DNA from: Cryptomeria japonica
Taxonomy: Eukaryota; Streptophyta; Pinopsida; Cupressales; Cupressaceae
DNA length: 64,000 nucleotides
Direction: 5' to 3'
NCBI RefSeq assembly: GCF_030272615.1
Contig: NC_081409.1
Coordinates: 244,153,924-244,217,923, forward strand
This document shows, piece by piece, positions 48,090 through 58,605 of this stretch. The translations under genes and the position numbers were made by a program. The stretch's first letter is position 1, and every line of letters starts with the position of its first letter. The notes beneath the pieces were generated by a model. The model made no database searches, had not been told where the DNA came from, and saw only the letters and a list, made by a program, of their open reading frames with translations.

Positions 48090-50043
48090 GCCTTGAATAA
48101 CTAACTAGAAAGATTTTTAATTCTTTTCTTTTTCCTTCTGATTTTTTCATTGTCACTTCCATCCTCCGAGTCAGATGCCCTCGCCTTTTTCTCTCTTCTT
48201 TTTTTTTCATACTCATTGTCATGCTTTGAATTATTTTTCTTTCTTGGTGACTCCTTACTGCTCTCACTGTCAGTTTCACTCTTAGAATCTGAGTCTAATG
48301 TATCAGAATCTAACGAACCTGATGAACTAGAAGAATCGTCATTAGAGGTAGATTCATCTAACTCAGGAATAGACTTTTATTGTTGCATTACAAGCCTTGG
48401 CATATTCTTCAAATACTCACATAAACTCTCAATGATACCACCAAGACCAATAGAAGTAAAGAAATTGATAGCAAACCATGAATTTTTGGGATTGTCCTTT
48501 GGAGAAATTGAATCAAAAGACTCCTGCATTGTTGGATCGTTCAACCTTTCATTAAGCAACAATATACCAAGCTGCTCTGCCATCTCCTGCAAGAGAATCT
48601 TTATAAAAATACAGGAAGAGGAAGTAGTATCTTCCTCTGTCTCACATATATAAGCAAGACAATGCCATGGAAGAGCATCTGTGCCAAGTAATTGGGCAAA
48701 AAACTTTGCAACATTACACAATTTATTTGTTTCCAGTCTGTGTATCATAGAATACTGTTGTACAAAACACTTATCAAAAAATTCCTCACAAATTTTATTG
48801 ATCACACAGAATATTTTCCCATGAAGACCATAATAACGAAGGTATGTTCTCTCTTGACCAGGTTCAAGCTTGATCTTTAGTAGCTTATGACCAGCTTCCT
48901 CAAAATCAACACTTGACATGATTGTCAAATAAATTGTGTGTCTTAAATTGACCAAGTTTGTCTCTGTCTCATCCTATAGTCTTAGTGCTTCCTCACCTTC
49001 CTCTTCATCATCATCATCGTCATCATCTAAATCATCACCTAAATCATTCTCCCCTTCTGCTTCATCTGAAGAAGCATCTCCAAGGATAGCTTTCTTCAGT
49101 TTTGCATAGGTTGCCTCATGCTCTAAGAAATCAGGATCTGGTTTGAAAACATCCAAACCAGCTTCTTGAACAAGTTCATCTTCTAGGAAAACTTCATGTG
49201 TTAACTGATCTGGACACACAGCTAGATGACCCTCGAACTTAGCTTTGCAAAATACAAAAAGGCCTTCGATTAAAAATTGTACTCATTTGTCAATTTCCCC
49301 CTCATGGAGAATACCTCTAAATCTTTCAAAAATCCCATAGAGACCTTTGGGTGAAAGGTCTTGCAACAAAGAACCACATTCTTTCACGAACCCAACAACA
49401 ACCTCTACACTATCATCTATGGGGTTCTCTAGTAAAAGGGTGAGAAGTTCCAAGGCAATGATCTCGTGTGCAACTTGTTGATTCACTAAATGAGCTATGA
49501 ATTTGGTTGCTGCTATCAACATGTGCTTGTCATTGCATTTGTATGCCCTCTTAAGCTGCAAAATAATTCTTCACAAAAGAAGATTGAAAGCTTCAGGAAA
49601 TTTTGTATTTACCACAGCAACCAACGCAGCAAAAACATTTGTAAATCCAGGGGATGCCATTTGGGATTTCATACAAGACCTACAAAATAGACCCCTCCCA
49701 TGGATGAGATTCTCTGCAAACAACTCTAGAATGATGTTCTTGATGTTAGATACATTTACTTTGTTTACTAACCCATTGATACTCTTCCGAAGGGCATCCC
49801 ATGTCATGCACTAGTATTCCACACTGCTCTTGTCTTCCACATCTTTCATCATTTGAGCCAGCTTAAATGGGGGAATGTAAACACCCCCGCTTCTTCCAAC
49901 ACCCTTCTCAGCTCCTCTTACAACACCTTCGCCATTCCCATTCTGAGATGGAGCAGACACAACACCAGAAGTTTTCACTTCCACCGCCTCTTTATCCCTC
50001 TTATTTCCAAAAGCCCCTTTACCACTTAAATCATGCTTATTTT
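48090..50043 (-). pseudogene. CWC22: CWC22 splicing-factor retro-pseudogene, main part
   Basis: CWC22 is a spliceosome-associated MIF4G/MA3 protein that helps load EIF4A3 onto pre-mRNA. Visible in order: GGVYIPPFKLA (49870), MTWDALRKSINGLVNKV (49800), FCRSCMKSQMASPGFT (49670), HLVNQQVAHEIIALELL (49470), an acidic D/E run, then the MA3 part IYLTIMSSVDFEEAGHKLL (48910), KCFVQQYSMIHRLETNKL (48750), SPKDNPKNSWFAINFFTS (48500), and a serine-rich, then basic, tail. Stops at 49811, 49571, 49283, 48974 and 48377 each fit one C-to-T change from Gln or Arg. No introns interrupt about 1.8 kb, so it looks like a processed copy. A short in-frame gap precedes ERTYLRYYG. Exact 3' end uncertain. Confidence 0.88.
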
Positions 50044-50925
50044 TGTTAGGGTTCCCACAGATACTGAGAGGGGGGGTGAATCAATATCTGACTAGTAATG
50101 AAATTTTCTTAAAACTGAATATGTAGAATATAAAGTAACAGTATACCGATATGCAAGAATTAATGCAAATAACAGAATCAAAAGCATCCACATGAAAAGA
50201 ACACCATAACACAAGATGTTTAACGAGGAAACCCGGTGTGGGAAAAACCTCGGTGGGATTTGTGACCCACAATATTCACTTACTGGCCAATAAGAGAATA
50301 TTACTTACAATAGGGGCCTGCACATGCAGGAAGGCCAACTACCTAGAGCTCACTGCTCAATAAGAAGTCACACTGACTTACAATGAGGATTTACACAAAT
50401 CCAATATCTTGTACTGCTTTACAATAGCATCTTCAATGCCAGATTCAGTACCGGTTCTTGCTCTGTTCTTTACATATACCCTTGACCTACAATTTGCACA
50501 TTAGGTCTGCCTTATAATTTATTTATTGCTTTCTATCCATATCCTACAAATGACTACAATGATCTCTTTTATATACAAGAGTCATTTTACAATTTACCAA
50601 GTCGGCTTACAATAATAAACAAAATATTACATTTCAAAAATCTTGTCGGCCTCTATGCCGGTATTCATCTTTTCTTCTATGCCAGTGTACATCTTCTGTG
50701 CCAGTGTACATCTTATGTGCCGGTGCCGATGTAGATTGATTTTGTTGATGCCGGAGCACTATTTTGTTTGAGTAATACTTTGCCAGTATAATGTCTTGCC
50801 GGTGCCATAGGATTGCAAGGTTGCCTGAGTAATGCTTTGCCGGTGCCATAGGATTGCAAGGTTGCCATCAATGACAAAACCTTCAATCACACACAATGTC
50901 TCATTGGAGTGTCCATATGCCAACA
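50044..50925 (-). repeat. 3' LTR of element B (882 bp)
   Basis: On the + strand runs from TGTTAGGGTTCCC to TGCCAACA. Nearly identical to 55886-56771, differing by scattered single bases. Contains GTGGGAAAAACCTCGGTGGG and, toward the outer end, repeated TGCC(G/A)GTG motifs. Confidence 0.92.
50640..50875 (-). promoter_or_regulatory. U3 tandem repeats with TGCCGGTG core
   Basis: About 22-bp units (GCCAGTGTACATCTT type) at 50685-50730, then two copies of a ~41-bp unit, TTGCCGGTGCCATAGG through GGTTGCC, at about 50800-50875. They lie upstream of the transcription start expected for the - strand LTR. Repeated U3 blocks of this sort often act as enhancers; here that is an inference. Confidence 0.5.
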
Positions 50926-50937
50926 ATCTCCCCCTTT
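50926..50937 (-). other. Polypurine tract of element B
   Basis: AAAGGGGGAGAT on the - strand directly inside the 3' LTR. A second AAAGGGGGAGTA block lies at 51068-51079. Confidence 0.88.
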
Positions 50938-51272
50938 GGCATTGATGGCAACACTCATGAGAAATTTCAAAAAGATATCCAAAAATGTGTAGACCAAAAA
51001 ATGTTACCAAAAATGTGAGAGCTCCCCCTAAGCATGTGATCCCTGTGTTTTGAATTTTCTCAACTACTACTCCCCCTTTGGCATCAATGACAAAGGTTAG
51101 TAGATTTTGTAGTTGTACCAATTCATAACCTCAACCTTGTAGTTGGGTAGTTATTATCTCCCAAAATTAAGCTTATGCCATCCATAAACTTCTTGCTCTC
51201 CTTTATTGCTATCTTAGTTTTGTATACTGTATCGGTGAGATGCTGCAAGTGCTCTGCAGGTGTTTTGCTACC

Positions 51273-54200
51273 CTATGTTAGTGCCTCTGAGATTTCCTTA
51301 TGCAGAGATGCTAAATAGTCCAATCTTGGACTTAGTTTAGATCTCAAGGATTTTGCCTTGTTTATTATTTTCTCTTTTTCTCTTTCTAATTTGAGCAATT
51401 CTTCCTCAAAATTTGTTATCTTTTCCTCAAAAACTGATAATGTATCAGGTGAGTTAACAAAATTATCAACAAGTTTATTGATCTCTTCCTGTACCTTGCT
51501 CATCTTTTTGTCTACATCTGTGGTCAAAAAGTTTATCTTACAGGTATCTTTGTACAGAGTTTTGTACTCTTTCAATAAATTGTACAGTTCCGATAGAAGT
51601 GTGTCAAATTCCCTATTACACTTCTTTATTCCTTCCTCAAAGAATTTATGTTTCTCTTTTTATACACTTTCCTTTACAGTTTCTACCTTTGTTTGCTCAA
51701 AATTTCCAGAAATATATTTACAAAGTGTATCCAACTGGCCTAAAGAATCTTTGTTGGCTATATTACAATTGGGAGCTATTGATTTCAAAACTGGAATTGA
51801 ATCATCTATCGCTTTATAGGCTTGTGAGCTATAATCAGTTATTTTCTTGATAGATTCAAGCAATACCTCTGTTACATTTGATGGTGACCCAATAGACTGA
51901 GTGCCGGTGGAAGTAACCATGCTGGTATTGACCTCTGGTAGGTTTGTTTGTGTCTCCATCTCTTTAAGCACACTTTTTCCTGCATCATTTCTTACCGGTG
52001 GCATCTGTTTTGGAGCCTTTAGCTCTGTTGGTTGCTCTGTTTGTGTTCCAGATTCCACCTTTTTCTCTGAATCTGCTGCTGGTTTCTCTTTGTTTCCTGT
52101 TGCCAGTTGCTCTTTGTTTTCTGTTGCCGGTTGCTCTTTGTTATCAGATTTATCTGTGGTATCCTTATCTACCACTATGTTGATTTTTTGAGTATCAACA
52201 TTCATAGTATATAGGACTTCAGGATTAGGATTATTATCCTCTGTGTCCATGCTCTCAGCTGCCGGTTGATCTTCTGCAGTTGTTGTTTTTACCGGTGGAG
52301 TATTTAAAGGAGGTTGGGGTAAGTTGTCTCTAATCTTGATACTTGGTGGTTCACCAACTTTACCTCTCCCTTTGTCCTTTTGATATACCAGAATGGGCTT
52401 GGGATTCCTATATTCTTCTTGTTTTTCTTTTTCAACCAAGAATATATCCCAACCATTTTCCGTTTCCTCTGAAACTTCTATAACTCTACCTGCCATTAGT
52501 GAAATTTGTCGATGTGCAGTGGAAAAAATAGTCTAGTTGGCCTGAGCTATCAAATCATCAATTTCCTTAGGTGAGTTGACCGGGTATACTGCAAGTAATT
52601 TTTCTAGTTTAATTTTCTTATCCAACTCAACTATTCCTTGCCTTCTGGCCTCAAGTCTTTTATATAATTCATCAGGAATTTCATTTAGGACTTGCATCAA
52701 AAACTTTTTATAGATGTCCATGTGTAATATAACACTTTCCTTGACTTGTCCTTTCTCGTCATTTGATAGGGTGTCATAGATTTTCCCTATGTTTTTCAAT
52801 TTACCTTCCTCTGTGATCTCATTCAGTAATATGTCAAAAGGGGCCAAATCAGTGTTTGTCTTCTTCTTCTTTTTCGGGGTTAGCTTTTTCTTAGGTGTGG
52901 CTTTCTTGACTGGAGACCTTACAGCTTGTTGCTTTTGTCTTGTCCTTCTAGGTGAAGGAGTGGATACTAATGAGGGGTCTCTTTTCCTAACAACTCTTTT
53001 GAAAGTTGCTGGCATATCTCCTTCTGAGGAGGTATCTACCGGTGATAGATGAGTTTCAGGCTGTTGGGTTGCCAACTCTTCTTCTGTTATGCCGGTTTTC
53101 TTTAATACATAATCTTTTATGGCTTTTGCTTGCCTGGTTCCTTTCCTCACAACTACCTCAACTTTCTTTACTCTCTTTTTAGATTGAATTTGACTTTCGA
53201 TGGTCTCAGCACTACCAAATACTTCTTCCTTTGGTTCATTGGGGGCTTCCAGAAGTGCTTTGGCATATGTTTCCAGTATGTGGTCATCTATTTCATACCC
53301 CATCTTTGTAACCCAGATTGTTCTTGGGATGACTGCTTCCATCCAGATCTCATCCTTTTTTATTACAAAACATATGTCATCCTTGTATTTGTTGACAATT
53401 TCCTGTGATAGTCTGATTCTTTTATTCATTTTGACCTTTAGTGCTTGAAAATACTCATTGATATTCTTTTCTCTGTTTTCACCCATGTTGTTGAATAAGT
53501 CAGATAATTGTTTTCCTATTGGTATGTCAAATCCAAAATCCTTGTTGCCTATACCGAGAGCCTGTTTGGTTATATGTAGCATTAAACATACAAGTAGATT
53601 TCCAAATCTAAAGGTTCCTTTCTTATCCTTCTTGATTTTTGCCAAATTGTCAATTAACTCATCTTTTAACCATTCACAGATATCAATTTTTACATTGTCC
53701 TTAACCATGTCATAAGCACTTTTTATGCATAAACTGGAAACAGAGTTAAGCCTATTTGCATGAGTTTCTTTGTAACCTAGAATCATGCTAATGAATCTCA
53801 CATTTGTATCGGTCACATCATTAACCCTCAATGATCTTTTGTCGGATGTTGCACTAGTTAATTTCATTACTAGGTCATTGGAGACCTTCTTGGTTTTGTC
53901 GGGTCTGGTACTGGTGGAAGGTAACCCTGTTACTGCTTTCACAGCTACCTTTTTAATTTTATGCACTGAGTCAAGCCAAAAGAATGATCCATGTACCCTG
54001 CTAAGAACTATCCTAACCACTTCCTTGGGAAATTCAGGAATGCAGAGGATTTCAGTGAATCCTAGGGTTTCAACAATTTTATGTTCAGGTTTCACATTTC
54101 CGGCATTGTCACATATAATAGATTTATACATGTTTTTGATTTCTTCATCACCTAATTCCTCTATGTTGCAATGAATATACATTCTAGGGCCTTCTTCATA

Positions 54201-54350
54201 AACAACACCCTTTGGAATTTGGGAAAAAACACCTGTGTTGTCATCTTTCTTAGCTATCTCAGGAACTAGCTCAAACACGGGCCTAGGTCATTTTATAACC
54301 TCGACTACTGTAGGGTTTGCTATGAATTCAGGTGCAGAGGAGGATGCCAT
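51273..54350 (-). pseudogene. ORF2 of element B (unknown ~1,000-residue protein)
   Basis: Start chosen at the ATG at 54350 (MASSSAPEFIANPTVVEVIK). A TGA follows about 20 codons later (near 54288; CGA-to-TGA fits), then 581 codons are open to 52533. Single stops near 52530 and 51658 separate the rest, which ends at 51273. N-terminal third is globular (VHGSFFWLDSVHKIKK, AVKAVTGLP, WLKDELIDNLAKIKKDKKG); the middle is rich in K, R and P (TPKKKLTPKKKKK); the C-terminal third is charged and coiled-coil-like. The frame is shared with element A over most of its length, so it was once a real protein. No enzyme motif is seen. It may be a structural, gag-like or envelope-like accessory protein. Family not recognised. 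Confidence 0.75.
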
Positions 54351-54695
54351 GATGATAAATACCTTTTTCTGCCTTTGGATGGATTGATTGTTGAAGTGCT
54401 TTGCCTCTTTGCTCGGAATGCCTTAGCTCAGAAATCTTCACACTCTCTGAAAGTTTGAATTCACGGTGAAATGAAATGGAGCCAAAAACCTTATTTTATA
54501 AAGTCTTTTCTGCTACCTACCACATTAATTGTTTGCCAGCAATGTATTAACTCAACTTTATTTGCCGGTAATGAAGGATTTTCAACTTCTTTTCTCTAAC
54601 CGAGGGAATAATAGCACATGTGTCATTAAATTGCCAAACCCTCAAGATAATTTTCTTCAATTTGATGAAGAACATCCTGTCGGTGGAGCATTGCT
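54351..54695 (-). other. Spacer between ORF1 and ORF2
   Basis: No supported frame. It separates the ORF1 stop from the ORF2 start, so the two proteins are probably made from separate initiation or splicing events. The sequence does not show how. Confidence 0.5.
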
Positions 54696-55814
54696 CTATC
54701 CTTCCAGTGGAGCATCATATTGTCTTGTCGGTGAAGCATTTGTTGGTTCTACCGGTGGAGGAGTAACCCCAATATATAGATCACCTTTTCTAATCCATTG
54801 CTTTGAAAATTCTTGCTTAACCTCTTCAACCTTTTCTTTACCTTTCAATCTAGTACTTTTTTTATCTATCAGTGTACCTTTACTTCTACAGAATTTAGCA
54901 ATATGACCAATCTTGTTACATGCATAACAAGTTACATTATTTTTCTGAATAGCTTTCCCATAACCTATCCCAGTTTGTGTTCTGCATTTATTTGATAAAT
55001 GACCAAATCTTCCACAAACATAACATCTTACATTCATTCTGCAATTTTCAGAGTTATGACCAATTTTGTTGCATTTGGTGCATTGACCAGTGGGAGGATT
55101 GATGTTCTGATAATTCCTAGATCTACATTCATTTGCCCTATGACCATATTTATTACAGTTAAAGCATTTTCCATTGAATTTGTAAGTATTAAAGGGTCTT
55201 ACCGGTTTGCTTTGATCCTGGGTATTTGCAGTACCAGAGCTTTCTCCAACTTCAAATCCAACTCCAGAAGTGTCACCTTTGGGTTTTTGATTCTTCAATA
55301 AGTTACCAAGTTCTTCTGAGCTTTTCTTGAATTTTTCTTTGTGTTGATTTGCAGTTTCCAATTCCCTTTCCAAGATCTCTTTTTGTCTCATTAGTTCATT
55401 CGAGTCATTTTGAGTATGCATCAGATCTGTCTTCAACATGTCATTTTCATAGCTAAGTCTTGTGTTCTCATTTGCTACATCACTTAGTCTTCTGGTCAAT
55501 TCTTCTTCATTCTTCTTTCTGTCCTCAATCTCTTTGCAAAATCTCATAGTCATATCCTGCATTTCATTTTTTGTTGTCATGATCTCTTGTTTCAATTTGC
55601 TTATCATATCATTTAGTGATTCCTTTTCATCATTTTCATTTTGCAATTTTTCACAAAGTTCTCTTCTCTTGTTTCTTGTAACAGTGAGATTTTCTTGAAG
55701 TGCCTGAATAATGTCCTGAGCTGCTTTTAAATCATCTTCTAATTTGATATTTTTCAACTTCTCTGCATCATAGTCAGTAAGAGCTCCTTCAAGTTGCTTC
55801 ATCAGATTTTCCAT
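54696..55814 (-). CDS. ORF1 of element B: gag-like coiled-coil protein with four zinc knuckles
   Basis: Intact frame of 372 codons. I start it at the ATG at 55814 (MENLMKQLEGAL); the frame is open upstream to near the primer-binding site but has no earlier ATG. Residues about 1-190 are charged heptad-like coiled coil. A G/S/T-rich linker follows. Then come four CCHC zinc knuckles: CFNCNKYGHRANEC, CTKCNKIGHNSENC, CYVCGRFGHLSNKC and CYACNKIGHIAKFC. The tail is basic, then proline-rich, ending before DAPLEG. This fits a nucleocapsid-type gag that binds element RNA, with the coiled coil in place of a usual capsid. No premature stop is present, unlike all other long frames here. Confidence 0.82.
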   Translation of the reverse strand: MENLMKQLEGALTDYDAEKLKNIKLEDDLKAAQDIIQALQENLTVTRNKRRELCEKLQNENDEKESLNDMISKLKQEIMTTKNEMQDMTMRFCKEIEDRKKNEEELTRRLSDVANENTRLSYENDMLKTDLMHTQNDSNELMRQKEILERELETANQHKEKFKKSSEELGNLLKNQKPKGDTSGVGFEVGESSGTANTQDQSKPVRPFNTYKFNGKCFNCNKYGHRANECRSRNYQNINPPTGQCTKCNKIGHNSENCRMNVRCYVCGRFGHLSNKCRTQTGIGYGKAIQKNNVTCYACNKIGHIAKFCRSKGTLIDKKSTRLKGKEKVEEVKQEFSKQWIRKGDLYIGVTPPPVEPTNASPTRQYDAPLEG

Positions 55815-55871
55815 CTTTACCGGTGTCAAGATCTTCCTCAAGCTGTTAGGCTTCTGAAAATAGAGGACCAA

Positions 55872-55883
55872 GCTCTAATACCA
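55872..55883 (-). other. Primer-binding site of element B
   Basis: TGGTATTAGAGC on the - strand, two bases inside the 5' LTR; one base from the methionine-tRNA type. It is followed by the leader shared with C, D and F. Confidence 0.85.
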
Positions 55884-55885
55884 AT

Positions 55886-56771
55886 TTTTAGGGTTCCCAC
55901 AGATACTAAGAGGGGGGGGGGGTGAATTAGTATCTGACCGGTAATGAAATTTTCTTAAAACTGAATATGCAGAATATAAAGTAACAATATACCGGTATGC
56001 AATAATTAATGCAAATAACAGAATCAAAAGCATCCACATGAAAAGAACACCATAACACAAGATGTTTAACGAGGAAACCCGGTGTGGGAAAAACCTCGGT
56101 GGGATTTGTGACCCACAATATTCACTTACTGGCCAATAAGAGAATATTACTTACAATAGGGGCCTGCACATGCAGGAAGGCCAACTGCCTAGAGCTCACT
56201 ACTCAATAAGAAGTCACACTGACTTACAATGAGGATTTACACAAATCCAATATCTTGTACTGCTTTACAATAGCATCTTCAATGCTAGATTCAGTACCGG
56301 TTATTGCTCTGTTCTTTACATATACCCTTGACCTACAATTCGTACATTAGGTCTGCCTTATAATTTATTTATTGATTTCTATCCATATCCTACAAATGAC
56401 TACAATGATCTCTTTTATATACAAGAGTCATTTTACAATTTACCAAGTCGGCTTACAATAATAAACAAAATATTACATATCAAAAATCCTATCAGCCTCT
56501 GTGTCGGTATTCATCTTTTCTTCTGTATCGGTGTACATCTTCTATGCCGGTGTACATCTTCTGTGCCAGTGCCGGTGTAGATTGATTTTGTTGATGTCGG
56601 AGCACTATTTTTTTTGAGTAATGCTTTGCCGGTATAATGTCTTGCCAGTGCCATAGGATTGCAAGGTTGCCTGAGTAATGCTTTGCCAGTGCCATAGGAT
56701 TGCAAGGTTGCCATCAATGACAAAACCTTCAATCACACACAATGTCTCATTGGAGTGTCCATATGCCAACA
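55886..56771 (-). repeat. 5' LTR of element B (886 bp)
   Basis: Runs on the + strand from TTTTAGGGTTCCC (first G mutated compared with the other LTR) to TGCCAACA. It has a longer G run (about 55912-55921) than the 3' LTR. Confidence 0.92.
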
Positions 56772-56890
56772 ATTTCTATACATAAACCCATCAAGAAGCA
56801 TGAGTTTTTGCATATAAGCTCGCCCAAATATTTTACAGTTATTTTTCATCAAGCTTCCCTCAGGAGCTGGTAGATCTTGCTTCCATACTT
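56772..56890 (-). pseudogene. CWC22: CWC22 pseudogene, 5' part beyond element B
   Basis: On the - strand it reads KIFGRAYMQKLMLLDGFMYRN and runs in frame, once element B is removed, into KHDLSGKGAFGNK at the edge of 50043. This shows that B inserted into the pseudogene. Whether the upstream residues are true CWC22 N-terminus or other joined sequence I cannot tell. Upstream of about 56890 the frame is lost. Confidence 0.6.
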
Positions 56891-57050
56891 TAATTCTGTT
56901 TTCTCAAAGGACAATCCTAAAAATCCATGCATTGCAAACAACTTTTTACACCTTTGTTGGTTGTGGTGGCATCACAGAGATTTTACATCAATAAATGAAG
57001 AACACACCAATGCTTTTAATGCAGCAGTAGAAGTCTATCTCCTATTCAAT
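56881..57050 (+). pseudogene. CWC22: Inverted CWC22 fragment
   Basis: Over about 160 bp the + strand matches the C-terminal MA3 region of the CWC22 pseudogene, which lies on the - strand at about 48520-48360. Shared runs include AAAGGACAATCC, AAAAAT(T/C)CATG, GGTGG(T/C)ATCA, TGAAGAA and TAATGCA(A/G)CA(A/G)TA(A/G)AAGTCTAT. By eye about 70% identical, so it is much older than the main copy or from another paralogue. The reading frame is broken. Confidence 0.65.
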
Positions 57051-57540
57051 ATCTCTAGTGAAACCCCCATGATCTTTTGTTGGAGTAGAATTTGTTATAT
57101 TCTAGAAAGGGTCTTGTCCTTTGTTGATGGGATATTCATCTACCTCAAGAAATAATTGTTCTTTTCTCCAACAAGAAGTGGAACTAAATGAAGATCTAGC
57201 ACCATGAAATGAATCCTCAAAAGGATTACTATAGTTAGTTTTGGTAGATAATGATCTGGGTAAAATACTAATGTGGCTTTAGGAAAAATTATGTAATAGC
57301 TTAGCATACTCTAACAACTTTGGTGCGACATGCTACATCCAATTAAGTCTCCATCGGTATCTCTATTGTGTTTATGGATTGGGATTCAATGTACTCTTTT
57401 TACACACAGATTTGACTTTCAACTGAGGAGGTTTGTATGTACTTACTTGTCTTTCGATTGTATCCCTATTTCAAGAATTTCTTCTATCAACAAATCATTT
57501 GTTGTAAGTTGTACAAGTGGAAGCTTGAACATGCCTTCCA
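57051..57540. other. Unclassified DNA before element F
   Basis: No supported gene. A short - strand stretch (MFKLPLVQLTTNDLLIEEIL, near 57530-57470) looks protein-like but is soon stopped. Element F inserted after TTCCA (57536-57540). Confidence 0.4.
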
Positions 57541-58593
57541 TGTTAGGTCCCGGAGACAACTGAGAGGGGGGGTGAATCAGTTGTCAACTAATTTCAAACC
57601 AAAAACAACTTAACCATCTTAATGCTTAATACCGGTAAACCAGTTTAAGTATGCTGGTAGATAGTGTTAACAGTTAATAGCTATACCAGTAAATATTAAT
57701 GCATGAAACATAAACACAAAGTCATCCACAACACATGACACCAATATTTGTACGTGGAAACCTTGTAAGGGGAAAAACCACGGTGGGAAACCTTACCCAC
57801 AATCAGATGATACTACTGCAGATAGTAAGTATACATAAATGGGGTCTGCACATGCAGAAAGGCCAACAGCCTAGAGCTCACTGCTCAATCACAAAATGGG
57901 AGTCACACTAACTACAGTTGGATGGTTAAATCCAAAAACTGCACAAAATAGCATCTTCATATGCTAGATTCAGTACCGGTGTAATGCTGATATGCTTTCA
58001 CAAAAACCTAGCTTCACCTTCAAATGATGTCTTCGTGTATAGCTCTTCTTAGTCTCACATATACCTTCACACAATTTTTCTTCGCATTCCACATTCGATC
58101 TTACAAATAAGATCTTACATTTATACCATAACCTAAGACCAATTTTAGTAGGTCGGCTCTACAAGATATTACAATAAAAACATTTTACAAACAATATAAT
58201 ATCCGATGCAATAACTGATTGAACATGTCGGCTTAATGCATTTACAACAATAATTAATCATTTCCTTAGCGTTCCATGCTGATCTCGAAAAGATAAACCT
58301 GTCAGTGTAACCCTAGGTAACCCTGGACCTATTTGTCGATAAAAGCAAATATACAAATATGAATATACCAATGAACAAAACTCCAGGACAAGATGTCCAA
58401 ACGATGTCTTCGACATTACCAAGTGTCTTCCACATAATTCCAAGTGCAGGTGATCATTATATCCTGTCAGTGAACCATATACCAGTAACTGTGCAATAGT
58501 TACTTGTTTGCCAGTGAATGATGTTGGATCTCCAAAGTGCTAGTGTTTTAGTAGGTGTTGACATCAATGACAAACCATACCAAAATACCAACA
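57541..58593 (-). repeat. 3' LTR of element F (1,053 bp)
   Basis: On the + strand runs from TGTTAGGTCCCGG to AATACCAACA. Similar to the LTRs of D in reverse orientation. Holds GGGGAAAAACCACGGTGGG (57760-57785). Confidence 0.9.
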
Positions 58594-58605
58594 ATCTCCC
58601 CCTTT
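58594..58605 (-). other. Polypurine tract of element F
   Basis: AAAGGGGGAGAT on the - strand directly inside the 3' LTR; a second AAAGGGGGAGAG block lies at about 58818-58832. Confidence 0.88.

Larger units (their letters stand above)
50044..56771 (-). mobile_element. Element B: pol-less LTR element with gag-like ORF1 and unknown ORF2
   Basis: 6.7 kb - strand element with two ~0.88 kb LTRs, a methionine-tRNA-type primer-binding site, a polypurine tract, and only two gene regions: ORF1 (54696-55814) and ORF2 (51273-54350). No protease, integrase, reverse transcriptase or RNase H motif is present, so it must have relied on enzymes from another element. Flanks ATTTT (50039-50043) and ATTTC (56772-56776) are a 4-of-5 target duplication. 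The insertion splits the CWC22 pseudogene and is one of the youngest events here. Confidence 0.9.

Noticed and set aside
48150-48653. 167-codon + strand frame
   Set aside because: It is the antisense of the CWC22 pseudogene; serine-rich content reflects the acidic and serine-rich sense strand.
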